64,000 bases of DNA. It comes from Dactylorhiza incarnata (lineage: Eukaryota; Streptophyta; Magnoliopsida; Asparagales; Orchidaceae). The notes below the pieces were generated by a model. It saw only the letters and a program-made list of their open reading frames with translations. It had not been told where the DNA came from and made no database searches. Below are positions 43,852-53,965 of this stretch, in pieces; the stretch's first letter is position 1; every line of letters begins with the position of its first letter. Both the position numbers and the translations under genes were made by a program. Location: the NCBI GenBank assembly GCA_033032865.1, contig JAWHQI010000024.1, forward strand, positions 2,914,001 through 2,978,000. Reading direction: 5' to 3'.

Positions 43852-45434
43852 TGTAATATCTAGTTGCCAACCAAAATCACCTAGAGGGGGGTGAATAGGT
43901 GATAATTACGTCTTTTGCGGAATTGAAAATCTTGAAAATAAAGAACGCACAGAATGCAAATCACAATCACAGACGACACAAGAAATTTATAGTGGTTCCC
44001 CGTTCTTGGGTATTCCACTTGCCGGCCTCGCCAATCTAGCACCACAGCTAGACTTGACTACTTCACTAAATCTCGGATCAAGAACTATCCTACAATCCTC
44101 AGAGTCAAAACTCTTACAACTCGGAGATCAAACTCCTACAAACTCAGAGATAACCTTCTCTTACAACTCAGAGAATACCTCTCCTACAACTCGGAGAACA
44201 ATCTCTCCTACAATCAAATGTAAATTTAGATTGAAACAATACTTAACGAATCACGATCAGATCTGAATAATTTGATGATGATCTTCTTCCTTCTTGCGAC
44301 AGAAATGACTTCGGCTTGATGTTGAAGAAGAAGAATCGAATCGGCACAAATCAGATCTTCTAAGGTCTTGATCGATCCAATGAAAACGGGACGAGTGAGG
44401 CGATGATCGATCGACCTTTTTCTTCCACTTGGAGACGAAATCAGATAACTCACGATCGAACTCCAATGATGGCGATGCATGGCACTAGACGACGATCTTG
44501 AATCAGATTAGGTTTTCGGAAAATACGAACTCTGATCTTCTAATGATTACTTTGTCCTTCCATAGGAGTAATTCTTATATAGATGAAGATCTAACGATTA
44601 ACCTTAAAAACGAGGAAGGACGTCACGTCAAATTGACGGAAAAGACTTGTCATCAAAAAGGAAAAAAAACAAGGTTTACGAGAAAAGCTAGAACCAGACT
44701 TCTCGAGAGATCCAATACTTCTCGAGAGAAACCGGCTAGTTCTCGAAAAACAGCTTAAGAAGAGAATATAAAAGAATTATGATAAATCTTCTCGAGAGAT
44801 GAAAAGACTTCTCGAGAGCACAAGAAACTTATCGAGAGATGAAAGACTTCTCGAAAACAAGAATACTTCTCGAGAGAGAAAGGATTTATCGAAAGCTACC
44901 ACTGAGACAAACTTCTCGAAGACAACTGAAAAAGAAGATTTCTCGAAAACTAAGGGGACTTTCCGAGATATCATTGATTTCTCGAGAGATCATAACAGCT
45001 ACTCGAAAACTTTAACTTTCTCGAAAAAGACCTTTGAGACAACCCTTCTCGAAAAATAACAAGGACTTCTCGAGAGCATTCAAGGACTTTTCAAAAAGTA
45101 CCTATACATCTCGAAAAATTTACTTAGGATAAATTTCTTCCTTTTTCTCTAGACCAATGTTGCACACCAAGCTTTGAATCTTTAAAGTCTTGATCACAAA
45201 GTGTATCCCAATTGAGAGATCACACATGAGTCAACCCCATACCCCACACAATGAAGAATTACATTGCATGAGACTGTGCTTATTGACCCATTGTGACCTG
45301 ACATTGGTCTACACTTAGAAATGTGAACCTGCAAGAACATTACTAGAAAAATATATCAAATACACAAACAATTCAATCTTGGTTCAAAGTTGACTTTCTA
45401 CAAATCAAGGTTATTGTGGATACAAAACCCAACA
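43852..45434 (-). repeat. E4 5' LTR (1,583 bp)
   Basis: Copy of 33547-35129, offset 10,305, with about 20 substitutions. Contains the TTCTCGAGA array at 44697-45116 and the minus-strand TATA at about 44574-44582. Confidence 0.96.
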
Positions 45435-45447
45435 AAGGGATCTTACA

Positions 45448-46116
45448 CAAAGAAGCTCTTTCCCAGACTCAGTGACAACAATAAATTCTACCTCCGCAGT
45501 TAACAGTGCAACACACTTTCTGTAGTCTTGACTGCCACGAAAAAGCTCCCCCCGTAAATAGGATCAGGTACCCAAAAGTCGATCTTCTGGAGTCCAAATC
45601 TCCAGTCATATCAGCATCAGTGTAGGCCAGTAGCTCTGGCTCACTATCTCCAAACCTTAACGTCAAGTCTGACGTCCCATGTAGGTACCCCAGAATCCAC
45701 TTCACGGCGCTCCAATGTTCTCTCCCAGGATTTGAGAGAAATCTACTCACAGTGCCAACGATATGCGCTATATCAGAGCGGGTGCAAACCATAGCGTACA
45801 TGAGACTACCAACTATAGAAGCATAAGGGATCTTCTGCATCTCCTCTTTCTCCTCATATGTGCTCGGGCACTGGTCAATGGTATGTTTGAAGTGAGGTGC
45901 AAGCGACCTGCTCACCTTCTTCGCCTGATCCATATTAAATCTCTGTAACACCTTCCTGATATTTGTTTCCTGCGATAACCAAAGTAACTTGAGCCTCTAT
46001 CTCTCCGAATATGCATCCCTAGAACGATCTTCGCAGCTCCCAAGTTCTTCATCGGAAATGTGGAGCTCAATTGCCGCTTCAGCTCGGCAATGCGCACAGT
46101 GCTCCTCCCGACTATC
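45448..46116 (-). pseudogene. pol: E5 pol fragment: RT end and start of RNase H
   Basis: On minus from 46116: copia RT blocks TVRIAELKRQLSSTFPMK, LGAAKIVLGMHI, IPYASIVGSLMYAMVCTRSDIA, then RNase H (LLAYTDADMTGDLDSRRSTFGY, FTGGAFSWQSRLQK, TAEVEF). Several frame shifts and stops. The right end meets 53402 (E7 insertion) and the left end meets 14639 (E6 insertion). Confidence 0.9.
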
Positions 46117-46722
46117 TGTTGGGTTTTTTCTAGAACCATACATCAAATGTAGGCGCAGCGGAAATGAAGAGAAACAACCCAAAAAGACTTGGATCGGCCA
46201 TGAATATTGAATCAAGAAGTTAATAAAATGCTAGGTATGAAATTACCTTTGCGGGATTGGATCAAATCCAACCAAGATGCTCTAAGAAGAAGATTGCCTT
46301 CGTCGGCTTTGCAAGAGTTCTCACATAGAATAATGTCTACGTCTCTACAGCAGTCCACACGAGCCGGGAGAAGAAGACTACACCTTGCGCTTCCACGGAT
46401 TGCTAGATCCGCTTCAGGAAGAACAACACCGGCGACAACATTTGCCGAGTTAAGGATCTCTGTAACAATTCGTCGAGATTCCACGGAACAATCCGACGAA
46501 TCCCGACGAATCTGACGAATTCTATCCGTGTAAACCCGACGAATTCAGACAGCAACATTTGCTGGACTTCCCCCATTCTATATGGTGATTGGTAACCTTT
46601 ACCAACATAGTCAATCTTGCAACTTCTCCACATGCTCTTATGTGCGACCCTGCAGGCTCATATCGCGTTGGCAGTGACATTACATGTTTGACCACTTCTA
46701 GATCACAGTGGTAACTCCAACA
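46117..46722 (-). repeat. E7 3' LTR (606 bp)
   Basis: On + TGTTGGGTTTTTTCTAG...GGTAACTCCAACA. Includes a TCGTCGAGATTCC / ATCCGACGAATC repeat cluster (46465-46545). Confidence 0.96.
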
Positions 46723-47700
46723 GTCTCCCACTTGATCTTGAAAGTATCAAACAAAAACCTCACAAACAATGAGCGACATCTAGCAATGCATCATTGCTCC
46801 CAAAGCAATAAGAGTTCATAACTCATAAGCCTTTATGACCAATGTTCCAGCGTTGTCTTTGTCCCTTTGTCCCTTACATCCGGAAAGAACTAGAGGCATG
46901 GACCGTGTCACCCTCATAATAGCTCAATCCAAGTTTCTTGATCTAGAACGGACTTCCAGAGAATGGTGAGCTCAATATCACATATTGACTCTACCAAGCA
47001 TGGCCATGCATTTCTCAGTCCAATTCCACCAAGGGGCCCATGGATGCAACTCCTGTTATATAGGAGGACAAATCCCATATCTGCTCACACCCAAACACCC
47101 AAATGATTCGTAACGCGCGCGCGCGACGACCACCCTTATCATCAAACTTCTTCAAGGAAGACTTTAGATGACATCAAAGCACGCTCTTCCTCACTCGATG
47201 AATGTTGTGACTTCAGGTCAAAGGACCACAACACCATTGTCAAATGAGACCTACTTGTGACACTTTTAAGTAACAATCCACAAAGTAGTCTCAGGTTGGG
47301 TCTGTCCAGTACAACTTGTTCACTAACAAGTACCCACGTGATGACTTGATATCACAATATCATGACCTGTGAGAACCGGTCATCAGTCAACACACATGCT
47401 AGTTTTAATGTATCATCATCACCCTTAGCTTCTACGATGATACCTCGACCAGGGACCTTTTAAGAATGAAGCTTCGAAATCATAGGCTCTCACATTCAAG
47501 TCACGTACTTGATGTCCTATGGAAGCGAACATTCTAAGGGTATTTATCACGAATTTTATTCTATCATATAGAAACAGTATATCGTAATAAAAGAACTTGC
47601 CATTAATTGTAAAAGGAAATAATTGGTACACAATTCATCATATGAATAATAAACAGCCAACAGAATATATATATTTTACATGCAACCCACAAGACTCCCA
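46723..47700 (-). other. E7 3' UTR and polypurine tract
   Basis: The polypurine tract is 46723-46736 (on minus CAAGTGGGAGAC). The rest, up to the pol stop at 47701, shows no coding similarity; one CGCGCGCGCG run lies at 47117. Confidence 0.7.
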
Positions 47701-50319
47701 CTAGAGATGATCACTCAGGTATCGTATACCCATTGATCTAGTATGACCATCATGCTTTCTCTGCGCGAGAGGCTTTGTCAGTGGATCTGCAATATTCTCC
47801 TCAGTTGGCACTCTGCAAATGTTCACATCTCCTCGTTCGACAATCTCACGAATAAGATGGAACCGCCGAAGTATGTGCTTGGAGTGCTGATGGGATCTAG
47901 GTTCCTTAGATTGTGCAATTGCACCATTGTTATCACAGTAGAGAACTACGGGACCAACAATGCTAGGAACTACATCTAGCTCGCCGATGAATTTCCTAAT
48001 CCATACAGCCTCCTTCGCTGCGTTTGCCGCAGCGATATACTCGGCCTTAGTTGTAGAATCAGCAACTGTCTCTTGCTTGGAACTCTTCCAGCTCACAGCT
48101 CCTCCATTCAGGCAAAACACAAACCCTGACTGAGACTTCGAATCATCCCTATCAGTTTGGAAGCTGGCATCCGTGTAACCACTTACAACGAGCTCTTCCT
48201 CTCCACCATATACCAAGAATACATTCTTAGACCTTCTCAAGTACTTCAGGATATTCTTTACGGCTATCCAGTGACATTCACCGGGATCAGACTGATACCT
48301 GCTAGTCATGCTCAAAGCAAAAGAGACATCGGGTCGAGTACATAACATTGCATACATGATTGACCCAATTGCCGAAGCATATGGAATCAACTTCATGCGG
48401 TCCTTATCTTCGCAAGATTTTGGACACTGGTCCTTAGAGAGATTTACACCATGAGACATGGGCAAAAATCCTTTCTCGGACTCAAGCATGTTGAACCGCT
48501 TCAACACCTTCTCAATGTACGTACTCTGGGTCAAACCCAGCAACTTCTTTGATCTATCTCTATAGATCTTAATACCGAGTATGTAAGTCGCTTCACCCAA
48601 GTCCTTCATAGAAAAGCAGTTCCCTAGGTTGTTCTTAACAACTTTCAGGGTAGGTATGTCATTCCCGATCAACAGTATGTCATCTACATACAATATCAGG
48701 AAGACAACAATGCTCTCACTGATTCGCTTGTAAACACACAGTTCATCTTCATTCTTGACAAAACCAAACTCTTTGATCTTCTCATCAAAACGAAGATTCC
48801 AACTTCTAGAGGCTTGTTTCAATCCATAGATGGACCTATTCAGCTTGCATATTTTAGTGGCTTCATTTGGGGATACAAAACCCTCGGGTTGTGTCATGTA
48901 CACTTCCTCAAGGAGGTTTCCATTTAGGAAAGCCGTTTTGACATCCATCTGCCAGATCTCGTAGTCATAATACGCAGCAATAGCAAGCAATATCCTAATG
49001 GACTTTACCATGGCAACGGGGGAAAAGGTCTCATCATAGTCGACACCATGAATTTGCTTGAAACCCTTAGCCACCAGTCGCCCTTTGAATGTCTGTACAT
49101 TCCCATCCATGTCGGTCTTCTTCTTGAAGACCCACTTGCACCCTATGGGCCGTACCCCTTCAGGTGGTTCCACCAAGTTCCAAACTTGGTTTGTATACAT
49201 GGAGTCCATTTCGGATTTCATAGCCTCAAGCCATTTGTCAGAGTCCGGTCCATTCATAGCCTCTTGGTAGGTCGCTGGTTCATCATCATGATCCATAAGC
49301 AACACATTACCTATTTGAGACACGAGAAATCCATATCTCTCAGGCTCAAATCTTGGTCTACCAGATCTACGTAGGACATGTGTCTCTTGAGCAGGTTCTC
49401 TAGCTACAACATCTTGTAGTCCTGGCTCAGATTCCAATTCTGGTTCATTCACTACTTGTGGTTCTTGAACTTCTTCAAGTTCTACCTTTTGCATCTTTCT
49501 TGACAAGAACTCTTTCTCCAAGAAGACACCCATCCTTGCGACAAACACTTTGCCCTCAGACGGTAGGTAAAAGTAATATCCTTTCGTTTCCTTAGGATAT
49601 CCCACCAGATAACACTTATCTGATTTGGGTTCCAGCTTGTCAGGCATTTGACGTCGTACGTATGCCTCACAGCCCCAAATTTTAATGAATGACATACTAG
49701 GACGCTTCCCAGTCCATATCTCATATGGTGTCTTTAGAACCATTTTCGTCGGAGCGCGATTCAGTGTCATTGCAGCAGTCTCTAAAGCAAAACCCCAAAA
49801 GGAAACAGGCAAGTCTGCATGACTCATCATCGACCGTACCATGTCTAACAGAGTACGATTTCTCCTCTCAGACACACCATTATGCTGCGGTGTCCTAGGT
49901 GGAGTGAGCTGTGCTACAATACCACACTCTTTCAAATAATCACGGAACTCATGACTCAGGTATTCGCCACCTCGATCAGATCGGAGTGCTTTAACCTTTT
50001 TACCCAATTGGTTCTCCACTTCATTTTTAAACTCTTTGAACTTTTCAAAAGTTTCAGATTTGCACTTCATAAGATACACATATCCGTATCTACTGAAATC
50101 ATCAGTAAATGTAACGAAGTAGAAATACCCACCTCTAGCCTTAGAACTCATGGGTCCGCATACATCACTATGTACAACACCCAAAAGATCCTCATCCCTC
50201 TCAGTATAACCAGTGAAAGGGGTTTTAGTCATCTTGCCTAACAAACAAGACTCGCATCGCTCAAATGATTCATAATCAAATGAGTCCAATAGTCCATCTT
50301 TATGGAGCTTGGATATGCG
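47701..50319 (-). CDS. pol: E7 pol: integrase, RT, RNase H (862 codons open)
   Basis: The first Met of the open frame is at 50289. Contents: end of the integrase zinc region (CESCLLGKMTK), integrase core (VHSDVCGPMSSKARGG, LRSDRGGEYLS, PQHNGVSERRNRTLLD), RT ([36 protein letters not shown]), RNase H (YTDASFQTDRDDSKSQSG, STTKAEYIAA, YCDNNGAI, ADPLTKPL). It is in the same frame as the gag-protease frame upstream; only one TAG (50320-50322) separates them. Confidence 0.95.
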   Translation of the reverse strand, partial: RISKLHKDGLLDSFDYESFERCESCLLGKMTKTPFTGYTERDEDLLGVVHSDVCGPMSSKARGGYFYFVTFTDDFSRYGYVYLMKCKSETFEKFKEFKNEVENQLGKKVKALRSDRGGEYLSHEFRDYLKECGIVAQLTPPRTPQHNGVSERRNRTLLDMVRSMMSHADLPVSFWGFALETAAMTLNRAPTKMVLKTPYEIWTGKRPSMSFIKIWGCEAYVRRQMPDKLEPKSDKCYLVGYPKETKGYYFYLPSEGKVFVARMGVFLEKEFLSRKMQKVELEEVQEPQVVNEPELESEPGLQDVVAREPAQETHVLRRSGRPRFEPERYGFLVSQIGNVLLMDHDDEPATYQEAMNGPDSDKWLEAMKSEMDSMYTNQVWNLVEPPEGVRPIGCKWVFKKKTDMDGNVQTFKGRLVAKGFKQIHGVDYDETFSPVAMVKSIRILLAIAAYYDYEIWQMDVKTAFLNGNLLEEVYMTQPEGFVSPNEATKICKLNRSIYGLKQASRSWNLRFDEKIKEFGFVKNEDELCVYKRISESIVVFLILYVDDILLIGNDIPTLKVVKNNLGNCFSMKDLGEATYILGIKIYRDRSKKLLGLTQSTYIEKVLKRFNMLESEKGFLPMSHGVNLSKDQCPKSCEDKDRMKLIPYASAIGSIMYAMLCTRPDVSFALSMTSRYQSDPGECHWIAVKNILKYLRRSKNVFLVYGGEEELVVSGYTDASFQTDRDDSKSQSGFVFCLNGGAVSWKSSKQETVADSTTKAEYIAAANAAKEAVWIRKFIGELDVVPSIVGPVVLYCDNNGAIAQSKEPRSHQHSKHILRRFHLIREIVERGDVNICRVPTEENIADPLTKPLAQRKHDGHTRSMGIRYLSDHL

Positions 50320-51657
50320 CTACTCGTTTATATGGCCCAAACGACAATGCCAGAGATATGTAGGATTTGAGTCATTTGTTCTTAGTCTTTTATTATTATC
50401 TACATTATAGATCGGATGGTCCAGGTTCAAAACATAAAGACCATTAAACAATTGAGCTACAGCATAACAAACATCATTCTTAAATATAGAACAATAATTG
50501 TTCTTAATTATAAAAGAAAATCTAATCATGTCTAAGCATGAAATGGATATAATATTTCTAGTTATAGCCGGAACATAATAACAATTATTAAGTTCTATTA
50601 TAAGCCCACTGGGCAAAGAAAGACGGTAAACCCCTACGGCTACAGCAGCAACTCTTGCTCCATTGCCGACGCGCAGGTCCACCTCTCCTTTACTCAGCAA
50701 TCTCCTCCTTCCCAGTTCCTGCACATTTGTACAAATGTGAGAACCACATCCGGTATCCAATACCCAAGATGAAGGAGCAGAAAGGTTTATCTCTATAACG
50801 TAAATATTCGAAGCGGAAGTCATACCTCCCTTCATTTTCCACAGACCGTCAATGTACGAAGGACAATTCCTCCTCCAATGACCAGCCTTGCCACAGTGGT
50901 GGCATTTCCCTTCCTTCACAGTGCTCTTCTTTTTCAGCGCAGAAGATTTGGGCTCAAGATGTGACTTAGGTCCCACATTCGTCTTCTTGAAGCCCTTGGC
51001 CTTACCCTTGCCTTTATGTACCATCAATATGGGACTAGTAGGCTTGGCCTTCTTCATGTTTATCTCGGCAGTTCGCAACATGCCTAGGAGCTCGGGCAGT
51101 GTCTTGTCTATTTCATTCATGTTGTAGTTCAAGACAAACTCCTCATAACTATCCGGCAACGATTGCAGGATAAGATCTGTGGCCAACTCTTGACCCAGAG
51201 AAAAACCCAGTCTCTCCAGGTTCTCTATATACCCAATCATCTTGAGTACGTGAGTACCAACCGAGTCTCGAGCTCCCATTTTGCACTGAAATAAGGCCTT
51301 CGTGACATCGAACCTCTCTTGACGAGCTTGCCCTTGAAACATTTTCTTTAGGTGCTCGTCAATCTCCTTGCACCCCATGTTCTCGTGTTGCTTCTGAAGC
51401 TCAGAGTTCATGGTGGCAAGCATAAGGCACTCGACGTCTAAGGCGTCATCGGTATACTTCTTATAAGCATCCTTATCAACACGGGACGAGTTCCCGGTCG
51501 GCACCTCGGGGGCTTCTTCTTCCAAGACGTAGAGCTTTCGCTCTTGCCTGAGAACAATTCTCAGGTTCCTATACCAGTCCATATAGTTCGTCCCACTAAG
51601 CTTGTCCTTCTCAAGGATAGCTCTCAGGGACAAGGTGGAATGTGAACCACTTGCCAT
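50320..51657 (-). CDS. gag-pol: E7 gag and protease (445 codons), ends at an in-frame TAG
   Basis: Starts MASGSHSTLSLRAILEKDKL, a typical copia gag (UBN2) start. CCHC knuckle CHHCGKAGHWRRNC near residue 255; protease VLDTGCGSHICTN near 295; ends in the GAG-pre-integrase motif LWHCRLGHINE. The TAG falls within that motif, and the downstream frame continues without shift, so it is probably one nonsense mutation in a single polyprotein rather than a gene border. Confidence 0.93.
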   Translation of the reverse strand: MASGSHSTLSLRAILEKDKLSGTNYMDWYRNLRIVLRQERKLYVLEEEAPEVPTGNSSRVDKDAYKKYTDDALDVECLMLATMNSELQKQHENMGCKEIDEHLKKMFQGQARQERFDVTKALFQCKMGARDSVGTHVLKMIGYIENLERLGFSLGQELATDLILQSLPDSYEEFVLNYNMNEIDKTLPELLGMLRTAEINMKKAKPTSPILMVHKGKGKAKGFKKTNVGPKSHLEPKSSALKKKSTVKEGKCHHCGKAGHWRRNCPSYIDGLWKMKGGMTSASNIYVIEINLSAPSSWVLDTGCGSHICTNVQELGRRRLLSKGEVDLRVGNGARVAAVAVGVYRLSLPSGLIIELNNCYYVPAITRNIISISCLDMIRFSFIIKNNYCSIFKNDVCYAVAQLFNGLYVLNLDHPIYNVDNNKRLRTNDSNPTYLWHCRLGHINE

Positions 51658-52795
51658 GGAATTCTACAAGAATTCATGCAGAATTTAATCAGTACCTTAA
51701 TTTCAAAATACAATTTATTTTAATTTGGACTTCAATTAAATACTCCCACTATTTTATTCAAATTGATAGCCCTCACTATTAATTCGGAGAGTCCATGCGA
51801 GCTACTCTCTTAGTGGACAAGATCCGTATTTCACCAACACCACGAGTCCGCTTTGGCGTTCCTCTCATAATGCGATTATTTAGGTAGGCAACGCTTGCCA
51901 ATTGCATCCTCATGCAACTCTTGTATGGCTGGTGAATAACTCCTTATTCGCATCCATCATATGGTGCATGCCAACCCTATGCCTCTAGGCACTCAACCTT
52001 TGAGGTCACCTAGTTAAGTTAGACCCGATGTAGACAGTGGGATATCACAATTATCCGCTCGCACCCTTACCAAGATAGATTAATGCACCTTGCTTTGGCA
52101 AGCCCACACTTCATCGATCGAGGCAGGAAGAGTGTCATCCATCGGAAGGCATCCGAACACTTAATATTTTATGAAGGGATTTTAATTTTTAAATAATAGG
52201 TTAACACTTAACCATGATCAACATTTGATCAAAGTGCACATCAACAAAAAAAAAGCTTTCTAAAATCCACATGCATCCCTTATGTGCACAACATAAGACT
52301 ATCAACCTTTGATAGACGAAAGGGCTAAATCTGGACATTTAGAAGTCTTCCAAATCTTCAGATTTACATGCATTGGACAAAGGCAAAGACAACTCGACTT
52401 AAAGCAGTAGACAAGCTCGTCTCTCATTGTTGGATTCAAAATCCAAAACAATACAAGGGTTCATAAACCACTTGAGGGACGGTTACTGCTAAGGAGACAA
52501 CAATTTCTAACAATTAGAAATTACCACGAAATCCCAGACGTTCCTGGCGGGGTTCCAAGGGGCCGCGCCCCTGGCGGGGTCTTAGGGGCAGAGCCCCTAA
52601 CGGGGTCCAAGGGGCAGAGCCCCGACCAAATTTTTGAAATCCCACCACCAAAAACCACACAAAATCACATCAAATGTGATATTCCAAGAAGAAATCTTGA
52701 CATTTAGAACGCTTCCAAATACCTAGATTTGCACGTACTGGAATAACCTAACTTCTGAAACAACATTCATGACCGCAACCTCGCTTTGATACCAT
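51658..52795 (-). other. E7 leader (5' UTR) with primer site
   Basis: Primer site at about 52784-52795: on minus ATGGTATCAAAGC after the LTR end, an initiator-Met type with one change. The 1.1-kb leader has no ORF and holds GGGGC hairpin repeats at 52545-52625. Confidence 0.75.
52545..52625 (+). repeat. Three tandem GGGGC...GCCCC hairpin units in E7 leader
   Basis: About 27-bp units GGCGGGGT-C-AAGGGGC(CGC/AGA)GCCCC repeat three times. Each holds a short inverted repeat (GGGGC/GCCCC). Confidence 0.8.
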
Positions 52796-53401
52796 TGTTG
52801 GGTTTTTTCTAGAACCATACATCAAATGTAGGCGCAGCGGAAATGAAGAGAAACAACCCAAAAAGACTTGGATCGGCCATGAATATTGAATCAAGAAGTT
52901 AATAAAATGCTAGGTATGAAATTACCTTTGCGGGATTGGATCAAATCCAACCAAGATGCTCCAAGAAGAAGATTGCCTTCGTCAGCTTTGCAAGAGTTCT
53001 TACGTAGAATAATGTCTACGTCTCTACAGCAGTCCACACGAGCCGGGAGAAGAAGACTACACCTTGCGCTTCCACGGATTGCTAGATCCGCTTCAGGAAG
53101 AACAACACCGGCGACAAAATTTGCCGAGTTAAGGATCTCTGTAACAATTCGTCGAGATTCCACGGAACAATCCGACGAATCCCGACGAATCCGACGAATT
53201 CTATCCGTGTAAACCCGACGAATTCAGACAGCAACATTTGCTGGACTTCCCCCATTCTATATGGTGATTGGTAACCTTTACCAACATAGTCAATCTTCCA
53301 ACTTCTCCACATGCTCTTATGTGCGACCCTGCAGGCTCATATCGTGTTGGCAGTGACATTACATGGTTGACCACTTCTAGATCACAATGGTAACTCCAAC
53401 A
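52796..53401 (-). repeat. E7 5' LTR (606 bp)
   Basis: Copy of 46117-46722 with about ten substitutions and no indel. Confidence 0.96.
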
Positions 53402-53528
53402 CTATCAGCATGTCGTCAACATAAAGGAGTAAAATAATGAAATCCACTGGAGCGTACTGCTTCATAAACATGCAGTGATCATGGGTGGTCCTCCTGAAGT
53501 CAATTTCCCCCATAAAAGCATCGAACTT
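53402..53528 (-). pseudogene. pol: E5 RT strip between E7 and the TRIM
   Basis: On minus it encodes FDAFMGEIDFRRTTHDHC...YVDDML-type RT sequence. It is bounded by AACTT (TRIM duplication) and CTATC (E7 duplication), and continues 53971 onwards and 46116 leftwards. Confidence 0.85.
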
Positions 53529-53965
53529 TGAGAGGACCCAGCGCTACCAACTCGACCAAAAGACCGGTCTGTTGGTGAAGGCGCAACTTGATCTTTATAT
53601 CAACGGAAAGGCGCTACGGGTCAAGTGAAGGAACGCTGGACCCAACAATCCCCCCCCCAGCGTCCAGCACGACCCGCAAGCTCAGAGGTGCTCCACATGG
53701 CTCAGAGGTGGCGCACCACATGGCTCAGAGGTGGCTTGACACATGGCTGCGCCCGCCTGACCCGCCAGGACCCACACAGGTAGAGAGAATTTCAGGAATT
53801 ATCAGCGCCCCCCGGTCTCGAACCCGCAACCTCCTCTGATACCAATTGAGAGGACCCAGCGCTACCAACTCGACCAAAAGACCGGTCTGTTGGTGAAGGC
53901 GCAACTTGATCTTTATATCAACGGAAAGGCGCTACGGGTCAAGTGAAGGAACGCTGGACCCAACA
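53529..53965 (-). mobile_element. TRIM element, 437 bp, identical 119-bp LTRs
   Basis: Terminal repeats 53529-53647 and 53847-53965 read, on +, TGAGAGGACCCAGCGC...GGACCCAACA and are identical by eye. AACTT duplicates at 53524-53528 and 53966-53970. On minus the right LTR is followed by ATTGGTATCAGAGG, a perfect initiator-Met primer site, and the left LTR is preceded by a CTGGGGGGGGGATT polypurine tract. The 199-bp interior has no coding capacity; it holds three CACATGGCTCAGAGGTGG-type units. It must be mobilised by another element's enzymes. Confidence 0.95.

Larger units (their letters stand above)
33547..45434 (-). mobile_element. E4: full-length SIRE-like Ty1/copia element with an extra ORF downstream of pol
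   Basis: Length is 11,888 bp. Both LTRs are 1,583 bp, and AAGGG flanks it on both sides (33542-33546 and 45435-45439). On minus: LTR, initiator-Met primer site, gag, pol, promoter-like spacer, extra ORF, polypurine tract, LTR. I count about 20 substitutions and no indel between the LTRs (about 1.3%). Long LTRs, palindromic LTR repeats and an extra 3' ORF fit the SIRE/Maximus lineage. Confidence 0.96.
14640..45447. mobile_element. E6: non-coding LTR-type element (about 6.5 kb without insertions), probable solo LTR or LARD
   Basis: The ends are TGTAACATCCC (14640) and GGGATCTTACA (45437-45447), inverted at 10 of 11 bases, and the element is flanked by CAAAG on both sides (14635-14639 and 45448-45452). 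Its own sequence is 14640-16874, 29284-33546 and 45440-45447. I find no gag or pol and no second copy of either end inside. TGTAACATCCC termini are common in Del/Tekay-type gypsy LTRs, so a very long solo LTR is the best guess; a non-autonomous LARD is the alternative. It is broken by E3 and E4. Confidence 0.8.
46117..53401 (-). mobile_element. E7: full-length Ty1/copia element
   Basis: Length is 7,285 bp, both LTRs 606 bp, duplication CTATC at 46112-46116 and 53402-53406. It is inserted into the RT active-site coding block of E5. On minus: LTR, primer site, 1.1-kb leader, gag-pol, 1-kb 3' UTR, polypurine tract, LTR. I count about 10 LTR differences (1.65%). Polyprotein open except for one stop. 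Confidence 0.96.
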
